NCBI GenBank assembly: GCA_947571775.1
Contig: CANOZK010000002.1
Location: 186,001-250,000, forward strand
DNA: 64,000 bases
Direction: 5' to 3'
Source of the DNA: an uncultured Lachnospiraceae bacterium
GTDB lineage: Bacteria > Bacillota > Clostridia > Lachnospirales > Lachnospiraceae
Shown here: positions 1 to 9,092 of the stretch, one piece after another
Layout of the letters: each line of letters opens with the position of its first letter
Numbering within the stretch: position 1 is the stretch's first letter
Translations under genes and position numbers: made by a program
The notes under the pieces: generated by a model
What the model was told of the DNA's origin: nothing
Seen by the model: the letters and a program-made list of their open reading frames with translations, nothing else
Databases searched by the model: none

Positions 1-202
1 CATCGTCTTCCAGCATAGACAGAAATTTACTGTATGAAATTTCTTCGGTGTTGTCTTTGAACAGATTAGTAAAAAGACTGGCACATATCAATGTTACCAT
101 TAGGCACAGTAAGAAAACAAGAATGGACTGCTTGTTCTTTGGCCCGTTATTCAGCGGCCCGTTTGAATTTCTCCGCTGATGATTATCTGGTTTATTGCCC
201 AT
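1..202 (-). CDS. ftsH: FtsH ATP-dependent zinc metalloprotease, N-terminal fragment
   Basis: The gene runs off the left edge; only about 67 N-terminal codons are present. Translating the minus strand from ATG at 202 gives a polar Asn-rich leader (MGNKPDNHQ...), one hydrophobic segment (about residues 26-43), then EISYSKFLSMLEDD, the typical start of the FtsH periplasmic/extracytoplasmic domain. FtsH is a membrane-anchored AAA+ protease that degrades misfolded membrane proteins. The start is supported by AGAGGAGG about 6 bases upstream. The AAA and protease domains lie outside the window, so the call rests on the N-terminal pattern alone. Confidence 0.72.
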   Translation of the reverse strand, partial: MGNKPDNHQRRNSNGPLNNGPKNKQSILVFLLCLMVTLICASLFTNLFKDNTEEISYSKFLSMLEDD

Positions 203-249
203 GTTATTCCTCCTCTTGTTGTGTGTGTACTCTATAAACTGACGTGTCT

Positions 250-255
250 ATTATA
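250..255 (-). promoter_or_regulatory. Probable -10 box of the ftsH promoter
   Basis: The minus strand reads TATAAT here, preceded by a TGGG extended element. It lies about 50 bases upstream of the ftsH ATG. No good -35 box is seen, so this is an extended -10 candidate only. Confidence 0.45.
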
Positions 256-393
256 CCCATTCACTCTGACATTGGACGGGACTTTCACAGTAAATCATAC
301 ACATATTCTTATTATAAATACAGCCCTGAAATAAATCAATATGAAGATTCCGAAATAAATTACAATGATTCTTAAAGTTTTATAAAAAGACGC

Positions 394-421
394 TTGGAAA
401 TCCCTTAAAATGTAGTATACT
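394..421 (+). promoter_or_regulatory. Probable pyrG promoter
   Basis: TTGGAA, 16 bp, TATACT. It would give a leader of about 215 nt before pyrG. The 203-645 gap holds this promoter, the ftsH promoter and a weak CGTACAC/GTGTACG inverted repeat near 527-566. I see no run of G at the start site followed by a terminator, as used for CTP control in Bacillus pyrG, and no ORF that looks real. Confidence 0.6.
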
Positions 422-645
422 GGTTCTATGTGATTTCATGTAACAGTTCAGACAAATATTATAAACAAGCGTGTACTCTCGGAATCTTTTTGTACTTTAT
501 TTTTATTGCGATAAATTTTTGTCAATCGTACACAAATTTCTGAGGCGCACACAAGTGTACGTGGATAAATTTGGATGCAATTGGCGGAAAATCAGCCAGC
601 AGATACAAGGTTTCCAGAGTACACAAAACAAGAACGGAGGAAAAT

Positions 646-2256
646 ATGGCTGTTAAATACGTATTTGTAACCGGAGGCGTGGTTTCCGGGCTGGGGAAAG
701 GAATTACCGCGGCATCCCTGGGCCGTCTGCTGAAAGCGCGCGGCTACAAGGTTACCATGCAGAAATTTGATCCCTATATCAACATCGACCCCGGCACTAT
801 GAATCCAGTGCAGCACGGGGAAGTCTTTGTCACGGACGACGGCGCGGAAACCGATCTGGACCTGGGACATTACGAGCGGTTTATCGACGAAAGCCTGGAC
901 AAAAATTCCAATGTAACCACAGGAAAAGTCTATTGGTCTGTACTGACCAAGGAAAGGCGGGGCGATTTCGGCGGCGGAACCGTACAGGTAATCCCACACA
1001 TTACCAATGAGATCAAGAATCGCTTTTACCGAAACTTTACCAGTAGCGATACCCGTATCGCGATCATTGAGGTAGGCGGAACCGTAGGCGATATCGAAAG
1101 CCAGCCGTTTTTGGAGGCAATCCGCCAGTTCCAGCATGAAATCGGCCACGAAAACGCCATCTTAATTCATGTAACGCTGATTCCCTACCTGCGGGCTTCT
1201 CAGGAAATGAAGACCAAGCCCACACAGGCAAGCGTCAAAGAACTGCAAGGCATGGGAATCCGGCCAGATATCATCGTCTGCCGTTCGGAAATGCCGCTGG
1301 ACAAAAAAATCAAGGATAAAATTGCCTTGTTCTGCAACGTATCCAGCAACCGCGTGCTTCAGAACCTAGACGTGGAATACCTTTACGAAGCGCCGCTTGC
1401 CATGGAAAAAGAACATCTGGCGCAAGTTGCCTGCGAATGCCTAAAGCTGGACTGCCCAGAGCCAGATCTCACTGACTGGAAAAATATGGTGGAAGCTCTG
1501 CGCCATCCCAGCACAGAGGTTACCATTGCCCTGGTAGGAAAATACATCCAGCTCCACGACGCCTATATTAGTGTGGTGGAAGCTCTAAAGCACGGCGGAA
1601 TCGCCAGCAAAGCCACAGTCAATATCCTGTGGGTGGATTCTGAGCAAGTGACGGAAGAAAACGTAGCGGAAAAACTAGCCGATGCAGACGGCATCCTAGT
1701 CCCCGGCGGCTTCGGAGATCGGGGCATTGAGGGAAAAATCCAGGCCATCCGCTACGCACGGGAACACCAAGTTCCCTATCTGGGACTCTGTCTAGGGATG
1801 CAGCTTGCCATTGTTGAATTTGCCAGAGATATCGCCGGACTCTCCGACGCGCACAGCATTGAGCTGAATCCCCGGACAGTCCACCCAGTTGTGGATTTGA
1901 TGCCGGATCAGGCAGATATTGAGGACATCGGCGGCACCCTGAGGCTCGGCTCCTACCCCTGTGTGTTAAAAAAAGACACAAAGGCTTACGAACTTTACCA
2001 GAAAGAAACCATTCACGAACGCCACAGGCACAGATATGAAATCAACAACGACTACCGAAATGTACTGGAAGAAAACGGCATGACCCTCTCTGGTCTCTCG
2101 CCAGACGGAAGGATTGTAGAAATGATTGAGCTAAAGGAACATCCCTTCTTTATCGCAACCCAGGCCCACCCAGAGCTGAAATCCAGGCCCAACCGTCCGC
2201 ACCCGCTGTTTAAGGGTCTGATCAGCGCTTCTCTGGCTCGCAGGGAAAACAAATAG
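646..2256 (+). CDS. pyrG: CTP synthase
   Basis: Converts UTP to CTP using ATP and glutamine in the cytoplasm. The 536-residue length is normal for the family. The N-terminal amidoligase domain opens with [16 protein letters not shown]. The C-terminal class I glutamine amidotransferase domain carries the GLCLGMQ nucleophile-Cys motif and the HPELKSRP His-Glu pair. The ATG at 646 is chosen because ACGGAGG sits just upstream and the conserved N terminus begins here; longer in-frame starts at 571 would add unconserved residues. It lies 10 bp ahead of the PAP2 gene, so the two are probably co-transcribed. Confidence 0.97.
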   Translation: MAVKYVFVTGGVVSGLGKGITAASLGRLLKARGYKVTMQKFDPYINIDPGTMNPVQHGEVFVTDDGAETDLDLGHYERFIDESLDKNSNVTTGKVYWSVLTKERRGDFGGGTVQVIPHITNEIKNRFYRNFTSSDTRIAIIEVGGTVGDIESQPFLEAIRQFQHEIGHENAILIHVTLIPYLRASQEMKTKPTQASVKELQGMGIRPDIIVCRSEMPLDKKIKDKIALFCNVSSNRVLQNLDVEYLYEAPLAMEKEHLAQVACECLKLDCPEPDLTDWKNMVEALRHPSTEVTIALVGKYIQLHDAYISVVEALKHGGIASKATVNILWVDSEQVTEENVAEKLADADGILVPGGFGDRGIEGKIQAIRYAREHQVPYLGLCLGMQLAIVEFARDIAGLSDAHSIELNPRTVHPVVDLMPDQADIEDIGGTLRLGSYPCVLKKDTKAYELYQKETIHERHRHRYEINNDYRNVLEENGMTLSGLSPDGRIVEMIELKEHPFFIATQAHPELKSRPNRPHPLFKGLISASLARRENK

Positions 2257-2266
2257 GAGTCTGCAA

Positions 2267-2782
2267 ATGGATGGAAACTGTCTGTTATGGATACAGGAAA
2301 ACCTGCGGCACGATTTCTGGAACCCTTTCTGGCTCTGGATAACCTCTTTGGGTGACGGCGGATGGTTCTGGTTGGCGCTTGCCCTGGTTTTGGCTGTTTT
2401 TCCCAAAACCAGAAAAGCAGGAATCCTCGCGTTCTGCTCTATGGCGCTGTGCGCTCTGATTACCAATGTATCTTTGAAAAACCTGGTTGCGCGGCCCAGA
2501 CCCTACACACAGATACCGGAACTGATTTCGCTGCTGCCTGCGCAAAAGGACTGGTCTTTTCCGTCCGGGCATACAACGGTTTCCTTTGCCAGCGCAGGTA
2601 TCTATCTGCGGATACTGCCCCGAAGATACGGGATCGCAGCCCTGGTTCTCGCCGTTTTGATTGCCTTTTCCCGCCTTTATGTGGGCGTCCACTATCCGAC
2701 AGATGTTTTAGTAGGGCTGATCATCGGGTTGCTGGGAAGTTGGATTGTTTACAGAATTAATACAAAATTTTATACAAAATAA
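2267..2782 (+). CDS. PAP2-family membrane phosphatase
   Basis: A 171-residue integral membrane protein with about five hydrophobic helices. The three PAP2 acid-phosphatase motifs are complete: KNLVARPRP (about residue 67), PSGHT (about 102) and SRLYVGVHYPTDV (about 139). Members dephosphorylate lipid pyrophosphates or phosphatidate, for example undecaprenyl pyrophosphate (BacA/YbjG role). The substrate cannot be told from sequence. It follows pyrG by 10 bp on the same strand. An A/T-rich region with the 0A-like boxes follows. Confidence 0.88.
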   Translation: MDGNCLLWIQENLRHDFWNPFWLWITSLGDGGWFWLALALVLAVFPKTRKAGILAFCSMALCALITNVSLKNLVARPRPYTQIPELISLLPAQKDWSFPSGHTTVSFASAGIYLRILPRRYGIAALVLAVLIAFSRLYVGVHYPTDVLVGLIIGLLGSWIVYRINTKFYTK

Positions 2783-2812
2783 ATATTTTTGTAAATAAAT
2801 CGAAAGAAATAT

Positions 2813-2829
2813 ACGTCAAATAATGTCGA
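2813..2829 (+). promoter_or_regulatory. Pair of 0A-box-like heptamers, 10 bp apart
   Basis: ACGTCAA at 2813-2819 and ATGTCGA at 2823-2829 are spaced by exactly one helical turn. Both resemble the Spo0A box core TGTCGAA. They lie 75 bp upstream of the first Spo0A C-domain gene. The same kind of array precedes the second copy (22544-22580), which argues for a shared operator. A TACAAT -10 candidate follows at 2868-2873. Confidence 0.5.
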
Positions 2830-2904
2830 TTTTTTACCTCCATTTCTTATTTTTGAAATTATTGTGTTACAATATCCACATAAGTAAGAAAGGAGGTTAT
2901 TTTT

Positions 2905-3255
2905 ATGAACACCAGGTCGCTTTTGTCATCCCTGGGCATACGGACTACTCTGAAAGGCTTCCGCTATCTTCAGTATGCCCTGGAACTTTGTATGCAGGAT
3001 GAAGACTATCTCCTTTTAGTCTATAAATGGCTTTGTACGGACGTAGCCAGTCATTTTCACACATCACAAAACAATGTGGAGCACTGTATACGCACTGCCG
3101 TAGCAAACTGTTGGTCGAAGGGAAATCGCAAGCTTCTGATTCAACTGGCCGGTTATGAGATGGAAAAAACACCGTCGAACGGTGAATTTATCGATATTTT
3201 ATACTGCCATCTCAAAACTCAGGAAGAAGGGGAAGTTATCCGAACGGAAAAGTGA
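2905..3255 (+). CDS. Stand-alone Spo0A C-terminal DNA-binding domain protein (copy 1)
   Basis: At 116 residues this is about the size of the Spo0A effector domain with no receiver domain. The domain signature is clear: LGIRTTLKGFRYLQYAL (compare the GVPAHIKGYQYLR start of the Spo0A domain), then the recognition-helix region SQNNVEHCIRTAVANCWSKGN and the tail PSNGEFIDILYCHL. In Bacillus Spo0A the equivalent of VEH is VER, so one base-contact position may differ. Lacking the phospho-acceptor aspartate, it cannot be controlled by the usual phosphorelay. Good AAGGAGG ribosome site. A paralogue lies at 22799-23137. Function unknown; a DNA-binding modulator of Spo0A-type promoters is the simplest guess. 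Confidence 0.85.
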   Translation: MNTRSLLSSLGIRTTLKGFRYLQYALELCMQDEDYLLLVYKWLCTDVASHFHTSQNNVEHCIRTAVANCWSKGNRKLLIQLAGYEMEKTPSNGEFIDILYCHLKTQEEGEVIRTEK

Positions 3256-3298
3256 AGTTTGATATTGGCTGACATAAAAATCCTGTAATACAAAAACA

Positions 3299-3335
3299 GA
3301 GGAAACGAGCAGAAACTGTATCTGCCCGTTTCCTC
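3299..3335 (-). terminator. Terminator between the convergent Spo0A-like gene and argG
   Basis: GAGGAAACG...CGTTTCCTC with inner GCAGA/TCTGC forms a long stem around a short loop. On the minus strand it is followed by CTGTTTTTG, so it mainly terminates argG, but the hairpin could serve both strands. Confidence 0.8.
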
Positions 3336-3342
3336 CCCTATG

Positions 3343-4566
3343 TCATTTTTTCTCTGCCTCTGCCATCTTCATTGCACGAACCTTCAGCGGCAGGCCGAAC
3401 AAAGTAATAAAACCTTCTGCGTCATGGTGGTCATACATATCTCCAGTGGTAAAAGAAGCAAGGCTTTCGCTGTATAAGCTGTAAGGCGAGGTTGTACCCG
3501 CTTTGATGATATTTCCTTTATACAGCTTGAATTTTACTTCCCCGGTTACATATTCCTGGGTAGATTCTACAAAAGCCTGTACAGCTTCCCTAAGCGGTGT
3601 AAACCATTTTCCCTCATAGACAATCTGAGCCATCTTATTGCCCATGTCTTTTTTTACATCCATAGTTGCCCGATCCAACACCAGCTCCTCCAGTTGATCG
3701 TGGGCTTCCATCAGAATCGTACCTCCTGGAGTTTCATATACGCCCCTGGACTTCATGCCTACAACCCGGTTTTCCACAATATCCACAATGCCGATGCCAT
3801 GTTTTCCGCCAAGAGCATTTAACTCTGTGATAATCTCCGAAACCTTCATCGCCTTCCCGTTCAGGCTTTTTGGCACCCCTTTTTCAAAAGTCATGGTCAC
3901 GTATTCTGGTTCATCGGGAGCCTTTTCCGGCGATACGCCCAGAACCAAAAGATGATCGTAATTCGGCTCGTTGGCAGGCTCCTCCAGCTCCAAACCTTCG
4001 TGGCTGATGTGCCACAAGTTGCGGTCACGGCTGTAACTAGAGTCTGCGGAGAACGGTAGATCAATGCCGTGCTTCCGGCAATATTCGATTTCCTCTTCCC
4101 TGGACTGCATCGTCCATACATCCGTCATACGCCAAGGAGCGATGATTTTCAAATCTGGAGCCAGAGCCTTGATGCCCAGCTCAAAACGGATCTGGTCATT
4201 TCCCTTTCCAGTGGCTCCATGGCAAATCGCGGAAGCGCCTTCCTTGCGGGCGAGTTCTACCAATTTCTTTGCAATGACCGGACGGGCCATTGAAGTCCCC
4301 AGCAGATATTTATTTTCATAAACAGCGCCGGCTTTCACGCAGGGCATAATATACTCATCACAGAATTCATCAATGATATTCTCGATGTATAACTTAGAAG
4401 CACCAGAAAGCTTGGCACGCTCGTCCAATCCGTCCAGCTCTTCGCCTTGCCCGCAGTCAATACAACAGCAGATTACTTCGTAATCAAAATTTTCTTTTAA
4501 CCATGGGATAATGGCCGTGGTGTCCAACCCGCCGGAATATGCCAGCACAACTTTTTCTTTTGCCAT
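3343..4566 (-). CDS. argG: Argininosuccinate synthase
   Basis: Joins citrulline and aspartate with ATP to make argininosuccinate, the penultimate step of arginine synthesis. The 407-residue protein begins [16 protein letters not shown], the PP-loop ATP pyrophosphatase motif (SGGLDT), and continues with [12 protein letters not shown] and [11 protein letters not shown], typical of ArgG. Start ATG at 4566 has a perfect AAGGAGG site; a longer in-frame start at 4629 lacks conservation. argH is not next to it. A consensus-like promoter lies directly upstream; I see no clear ArgR box. Confidence 0.96.
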   Translation of the reverse strand: MAKEKVVLAYSGGLDTTAIIPWLKENFDYEVICCCIDCGQGEELDGLDERAKLSGASKLYIENIIDEFCDEYIMPCVKAGAVYENKYLLGTSMARPVIAKKLVELARKEGASAICHGATGKGNDQIRFELGIKALAPDLKIIAPWRMTDVWTMQSREEEIEYCRKHGIDLPFSADSSYSRDRNLWHISHEGLELEEPANEPNYDHLLVLGVSPEKAPDEPEYVTMTFEKGVPKSLNGKAMKVSEIITELNALGGKHGIGIVDIVENRVVGMKSRGVYETPGGTILMEAHDQLEELVLDRATMDVKKDMGNKMAQIVYEGKWFTPLREAVQAFVESTQEYVTGEVKFKLYKGNIIKAGTTSPYSLYSESLASFTTGDMYDHHDAEGFITLFGLPLKVRAMKMAEAEKK

Positions 4567-4600
4567 CTTATTTCCTCCTTTGAAAATACTCATTCGTTCC

Positions 4601-4629
4601 AGTATACAATAGATTCCATAAATACGCAA
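4601..4629 (-). promoter_or_regulatory. argG promoter
   Basis: On the minus strand: TTGCGT (4624-4629), 17 bp, TATACT (4601-4606), about 35 bp upstream of the argG start codon. Confidence 0.75.
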
Positions 4630-4688
4630 TAGAACGTCATCGATATTCTATGCAAGATTATCCATATTTTCTATAATAAAGACTTATT

Positions 4689-5876
4689 TTAATATGTTTT
4701 GTCATCCTTATCCATAGTCTGCAGCATTTCATTTAACCGCACTTCAAAAGTATGCTCCCTGCTCACCTTTTCCAGCGCGGAATGACGAATTCTATCCCTT
4801 TCTTCCTCATGTGCGAGATAATAGCCAGCTTTATCCAACATTTCCTCAAAACTGGTATAATAGACAAAGTCCGCATCCGGCTCAAAATGAAGGAAGAAAT
4901 CTTCCTGGAAATTGGTCAGCAGAAATCCGCCGCAGCCCATGATATCCATAGCTCGTAATGGAATGCCAGTGTGGATACTCTTTAAAGTCGGATTCATGTT
5001 AATCTTACTGCACCGAACCACCTTTGGCATAATTTGCGCGTAATCTGCAATGCCTCTGTTTATGGCTTTCCCCACCACAGCGTCTTCATTCAAGGTATAC
5101 AAATGCGTCTCAAAGGATTCGGATAACAGTTGCAGCATCAGGATACGTTCCGTGGAGGCGACTTTTCTTGCCAAATAATAATTAGAATAAATATGGGATG
5201 CCGGAGCCAGGAAGCCTTCTGGAGTATGGTAAGGCATAGTCTGCTCTATGATGGCAATGATATCCTTGGTCAAACATTTTTCCATCAAATCACATCCGTA
5301 AATATCTGTCTGGGCCATAATCAGCGCCTGCAGATATCCAATCGTATACGGATCGGATTTGCTGCAAAGCCGCTCAAAAAAATGGTGCTCCTCATTGTAC
5401 AACGCTCCAATAAAAGAAACTTCCGCAGCATAAGTTTTCCGCTCTTCTTCTGACACAGAAACCGCGCGCAGCCGTTGAGGATTCGCGGCCAGGGGTGCAT
5501 AGTATACCGTTTCGGCGCCCTGATTCTTTAGCAAATTGCACATATAGGAATCAAAGGTAAATACATAATTGGTTTCATAAAGCACTTCTGGATATAAAAT
5601 ATTACTATGAGGGCTGTCATAAATCCAAGCCATATATTTACAATTTTTTTCTTTGCAGGCCTGCGCAATAATCGGAAAAAAGTTAAAAGAAAATACAAAG
5701 TCGGCCTTTGATTCTTTGATATTCTTTTTTAGTTCCGCTGAATATTTTTCTTTATCTTTTGGATATCCTCTGTCTTTCAGCGGAAAGGTAGCGATTTTAA
5801 ATCCCAGTTTATAAAATGCCTGAACCATATCCTGCTGCCCGAAGCATCCCCATGTGATGAATAATACGGTTTTCAT
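4689..5876 (-). CDS. CgeB-like glycosyltransferase (DUF3880 plus GT1-type C domain)
   Basis: A 395-residue protein opening MKTVLFITWGCFGQQDMV, with FVFSFNFFPIIAQACKEKN and YMAWIYDSPHSN in the N-terminal half, as in CgeB/DUF3880 glycosyltransferases. The C-terminal part has IPLRAMDIMGCGGFLLTNFQEDF and a final YYLAHEEERDRI-type helix seen in Glyco_trans_1_2. No signal peptide or membrane segment. It is the last gene of the minus-strand run behind flagellin and starts 6 bp after the GT2 gene, so it probably modifies flagellin with sugars. Sugar donor unknown. Confidence 0.75.
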   Translation of the reverse strand: MKTVLFITWGCFGQQDMVQAFYKLGFKIATFPLKDRGYPKDKEKYSAELKKNIKESKADFVFSFNFFPIIAQACKEKNCKYMAWIYDSPHSNILYPEVLYETNYVFTFDSYMCNLLKNQGAETVYYAPLAANPQRLRAVSVSEEERKTYAAEVSFIGALYNEEHHFFERLCSKSDPYTIGYLQALIMAQTDIYGCDLMEKCLTKDIIAIIEQTMPYHTPEGFLAPASHIYSNYYLARKVASTERILMLQLLSESFETHLYTLNEDAVVGKAINRGIADYAQIMPKVVRCSKINMNPTLKSIHTGIPLRAMDIMGCGGFLLTNFQEDFFLHFEPDADFVYYTSFEEMLDKAGYYLAHEEERDRIRHSALEKVSREHTFEVRLNEMLQTMDKDDKTY

Positions 5877-5882
5877 ATTGAT

Positions 5883-7892
5883 TTATTCTCCCATATGACT
5901 CCACAATTCCTGTCTTAAACGCACCACTTCCAAATCCCTGGGAAGCAAGGATGATAGCTGCTGAATAAGTGGCAACGCCTCCTCATAACGGCCTTCCTGA
6001 ATCAAATATTGAACCGTTTGTTTCACCTGGCCTGCCAGGGCAAGAAATTCTGGGTTTGTCAGTGCTGGTTGATTGATTTCATCTGCAATCATCGACAGCA
6101 TACGGCGAATCACTCCGCAGAGTGGTTTGTAGATATTGATGACTTCATGCAATTGTTGTAAAACTTTTGGATAATCACAATTTTCTAAATTCTGGAAAAC
6201 TTGTTCCATCTGCACGGCAAAACGATAGTTTGGTGGCATAAAGCTGCTGGGGGCGCAGGAAAGCAGCTGTTCACTGTAAAGAGAAGTCGTGTATTCCTTT
6301 ACCCATTGGCAGTATTGTTTGATCTCCTGAAATAAATCTTCATCCTCGATTTCCAAGACACCTTCGATTAGCAATTTTTCTTGAAAAGTTATTAGCAGAG
6401 AAAGTGATTGAACGGGAAAATTTATTAAATAAGATTTGGACAGATTTATCCAATGGGGTAATTGAGTGATTTCCACATTTCCTGCTAAATAAGCAGATAT
6501 TTTTTCCCATTGAGATATATCTGTGGTCAACATTACTAGTTCTAGAGAAATTTCTCCTTGGGACTGAAAGGCCAGTAGGGCAGCTTCCATAAAAACAAGA
6601 ATTTGATCACTTTCTACAGCCAGTCTGAAATATTTTTCCAATTGTTCTGGATTTCCGTCTTTCCACGCCGATCTGGATTTCATAATCCAAACAAACGGAT
6701 CGGAAATATCTAGTCGCTGGAACAAACCAAGCAAAAAATCTTCTTTTTTTCTATCTCTTAATATATTACAAAAAGAAGGATATAATTTCTCAGACTCGCC
6801 GTTTTCCCATGAAAAACATTGGAGAAAAAAAACTGCTGAATTGGAATCTTCTATGTCAATGGCTGCTTTAAAACCTAACAAATAAATAGCGTCCTTCACA
6901 CTCTTACTTTTTTGTTCTCCCAGTCCTCCTATGGTTTGTTTGAACCACTGTTCCGGGCGGGCATCCAACTGAGTCAAAGATTGGTGATAAGCTTTTGCAT
7001 AAATTATAATATCTTTTTCATGATTTTTTAGACTTTTGCATACTTCTATTAAGTCCACATAAATGCGGAGGGCTGCAATCTCTGTACACTTAGGATGGCG
7101 CAACATCTCCTTTCCGGTTTCCCATGCCCGCTTGTATTCTTCTTGGCTGCGTATCATATAAGGAAGGTAGGCAATACACCAACTTTTTTCTCTATCATGA
7201 TTGGGTTCTTTTAATTCTAAACATTTTAAAGCGTAAATTTCTGCTTTTTCGAATTCATTGGCTGACATATATTCTTGGGATAGCTGCAGACAATTATGAA
7301 CGGTGAGAGCATGTTCCAATTCCTTTTCTAATAAAGGAATATTTCTGTCTGATTTGGAATCTAAAACATTCCCTACATATCCATAATGATGAACATATGC
7401 AGAAAACATCTTTGTAGGTTCCCGAAAAGGTTTGAGAAATTCGTGTATAGGATTTACGAATCTTGTCTCCGATGTGCGACGAATCATACGATTTAAATGG
7501 GCATCCGTATAATCGAGGCCCATCCAATCTGTATAGTTTCGTACAATATAACAGGCACTGTTATAATTTAAGTATTCTGCATCAGTAAAAAAAGCAATGA
7601 TTTCTTTGGGATCCTCAAACCATTCGTCATCGTCAAGATATAGAAACCATTCGCCCTGAGCCATCCTCAGACCTGCATTTCTTGCTTTTGAAAAATCATC
7701 GCACCAGTGGAAAGGAATAACATAAGGCGTATATTGTAGTGCCAATTCTCGGATGCAGTTATTTTCACTGGTATCCACAACAATTAACTCGCTGGGAACC
7801 TGCATCAAGATAGGAACTAGAGAGTCCAGACACTTACGCACAGCATGAATTTGTTTAGATGCCAATAAAGATATTGTCAATTGTGGTCGCAT
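5883..7892 (-). CDS. GT2 glycosyltransferase with long helical-repeat C-terminal region
   Basis: The N-terminal 250 residues are a GT-A fold glycosyltransferase: LTISLLASKQIHAVRKCLDSL, VVDTSENN, DFSKARNAGLRMAQGEW and the metal-binding LYLDDDEWF. The remaining 420 residues are helical and repeat-like (tetratricopeptide type), probably a protein-binding region. Start ATG at 7892 is chosen for the AAGGAGC site 6 bases upstream; an upstream in-frame start at 7943 lies in the terminator stem region. Lies directly downstream of flagellin on the same strand, so flagellin O-glycosylation is the likely job. Total 669 residues. Confidence 0.82.
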   Translation of the reverse strand: MRPQLTISLLASKQIHAVRKCLDSLVPILMQVPSELIVVDTSENNCIRELALQYTPYVIPFHWCDDFSKARNAGLRMAQGEWFLYLDDDEWFEDPKEIIAFFTDAEYLNYNSACYIVRNYTDWMGLDYTDAHLNRMIRRTSETRFVNPIHEFLKPFREPTKMFSAYVHHYGYVGNVLDSKSDRNIPLLEKELEHALTVHNCLQLSQEYMSANEFEKAEIYALKCLELKEPNHDREKSWCIAYLPYMIRSQEEYKRAWETGKEMLRHPKCTEIAALRIYVDLIEVCKSLKNHEKDIIIYAKAYHQSLTQLDARPEQWFKQTIGGLGEQKSKSVKDAIYLLGFKAAIDIEDSNSAVFFLQCFSWENGESEKLYPSFCNILRDRKKEDFLLGLFQRLDISDPFVWIMKSRSAWKDGNPEQLEKYFRLAVESDQILVFMEAALLAFQSQGEISLELVMLTTDISQWEKISAYLAGNVEITQLPHWINLSKSYLINFPVQSLSLLITFQEKLLIEGVLEIEDEDLFQEIKQYCQWVKEYTTSLYSEQLLSCAPSSFMPPNYRFAVQMEQVFQNLENCDYPKVLQQLHEVINIYKPLCGVIRRMLSMIADEINQPALTNPEFLALAGQVKQTVQYLIQEGRYEEALPLIQQLSSLLPRDLEVVRLRQELWSHMGE

Positions 7893-7947
7893 GACAGCTC
7901 CTTTTTTATATAGCTTTTCCATATAACGGATACATATATACATGAAA

Positions 7948-7982
7948 ATCTCCGGCCAAAGGGGAATTCCCCAGCCGGAGAT
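7948..7982 (-). terminator. Hairpin downstream of flagellin
   Basis: ATCTCCGGC and GCCGGAGAT pair around an internal GGGGAATTCCCC palindrome. On the minus strand TTTTC follows. The weak U-run would let some transcripts read into the glycosyltransferase genes. Confidence 0.65.
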
Positions 7983-8029
7983 GGATTCTCTTACATTGTG
8001 TAATTTATAAATTACTCGATAACCAGAGA

Positions 8030-8899
8030 TTACTGCAGTAACTGAAGTACGCTCTGAGGTACCTGATTGGCCTGAGCCAGCATAGCCTGAGCAGACTGAA
8101 CCAAAATGTTGTTCTTGGTGTAAGACATCATTTCTTTGGCCATGTCTACGTCGCGGATACGACTCTCAGCAGCAGTGATATTCTCTGTACTTACAGCCAG
8201 GTTGTTGATGGTATGTTCCAGACGGTTCTGGATAGCACCAAATGTACCTCTCAGCTTAGAAACTTTGTCAATCGCACTGTTGATAATATCAATTTTAGCT
8301 CTTGCATTATTTTGATCGGCTGGGTCATTACCGTTTACACCGCCAATGGTGAGATTAGCTTTATCTACACCTAATGTTTCGGTAGTCATTTCTTCCAGGT
8401 GAATACCAATCTGAGCGTCGTCAATTCCTGTCTCACTTACCTGGAAAGTTATTATTCCAGTTCCGCCATTTGCACCAGCTGCTGCTGCTGTAAATAACTC
8501 TTTTCCATTGAACTTGGTTGTAGAAAGGATACGGTCAATTTCTGACTGAAGCTGCTCTACTTCTTCATTCATAGAATTACGGTTGGAAGCATTGTAAGTT
8601 CCGTTTGCAGACTGGGTAGCCAGAGCAACCATACGATTCAGCATACTGTGAACTTCTGTCAGAGCGCCCTCTGCTGTCTGTACTAAAGATACAGCATCTT
8701 CTGCATTCTTGGAAGCGGTTTCCAGACCAGTAATCTGAGCTCTCATTTTTTCAGAAATAGCCAGACCAGCGGCATCGTCGCCAGCACGGTTGATTCTGTA
8801 ACCAGAAGACAGTTTCTCCAGATTCTTAGATACTGCATTATTGTTTGTATTCAGTTTGTTGTAAGAGTTTAACGCTGTGATATTATGTTGAATTCTCAT
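8030..8899 (-). CDS. hag: Flagellin
   Basis: The filament subunit, 289 residues, exported by the flagellar type III system. The N-terminal D0/D1 domain (MRIQHNITALNSYNKL, LSSGYRINRAGDDAAGLAISEKM) and the C-terminal D1/D0 (SRIRDVDMAKEMMSYTK, ILVQSAQAMLAQANQVPQSVLQLL) are complete. The variable centre is only about 80 residues, so this is a short flagellin. AAGGAGG lies 7 bases before ATG. A sigma-28 type promoter and a CsrA-type hairpin are upstream, and glycosyltransferase genes flank it on both sides. Confidence 0.97.
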   Translation of the reverse strand: MRIQHNITALNSYNKLNTNNNAVSKNLEKLSSGYRINRAGDDAAGLAISEKMRAQITGLETASKNAEDAVSLVQTAEGALTEVHSMLNRMVALATQSANGTYNASNRNSMNEEVEQLQSEIDRILSTTKFNGKELFTAAAAGANGGTGIITFQVSETGIDDAQIGIHLEEMTTETLGVDKANLTIGGVNGNDPADQNNARAKIDIINSAIDKVSKLRGTFGAIQNRLEHTINNLAVSTENITAAESRIRDVDMAKEMMSYTKNNILVQSAQAMLAQANQVPQSVLQLLQ

Positions 8900-8902
8900 A
8901 AA

Positions 8903-8943
8903 TTTTCCTCCTTGAATTGGGTTATCGGGAACTCCTTTTCCCG
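8903..8943 (-). promoter_or_regulatory. CsrA-type translational control element in the flagellin leader
   Basis: In the mRNA, CGGGAA-AAGGAG-TTCCCG (8926-8943) is a perfect 6-bp stem presenting GGA in a six-base loop. A second GGA lies in the Shine-Dalgarno sequence AAGGAGG (8907-8913). Two GGA sites, one in a hairpin loop and one over the ribosome site, is the layout known from the Bacillus hag leader that CsrA represses. No csrA or fliW gene is in the window. Confidence 0.6.
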
Positions 8944-9046
8944 TTAGCTTTCGCCACAGTTTCTTTTCATTTTATGCTTTAGAATCCGGCGCCTGGATTC
9001 CAAAGCTGCCGTTTATGTAACCGGCTTATTTTACTCTACAAATAGA

Positions 9047-9072
9047 TTATCGTGAGATTTTCCGATTACTTA
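9047..9072 (-). promoter_or_regulatory. Sigma-28 (SigD) type flagellin promoter
   Basis: On the minus strand: TAAG (9069-9072), 14 bp, CACGATAA (9047-9054), close to the SigD consensus TAAA-N14/16-GCCGATAT. It gives a leader of about 140 nt. The leader also holds a GAATCC/GGATTC hairpin at about 8981-9000. Confidence 0.65.
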
Positions 9073-9092
9073 AGAGTGATTTTGAAATTTTT

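Noticed and set aside
203..645. CTP-sensing attenuator in the pyrG leader
   Set aside because: No G-run at the predicted start and no terminator hairpin with a U-run before pyrG.
592..1149. Long open frame antisense to pyrG (185 codons)
   Set aside because: It is a shadow of the conserved pyrG frame with no ribosome site and no recognisable protein.
8915..8945. CCCGATAA as a second sigma-28 -10 box for flagellin
   Set aside because: It would start the transcript inside or beside the ribosome site, the TAAC spacing is only 13, and the same bases form the CsrA-type hairpin.
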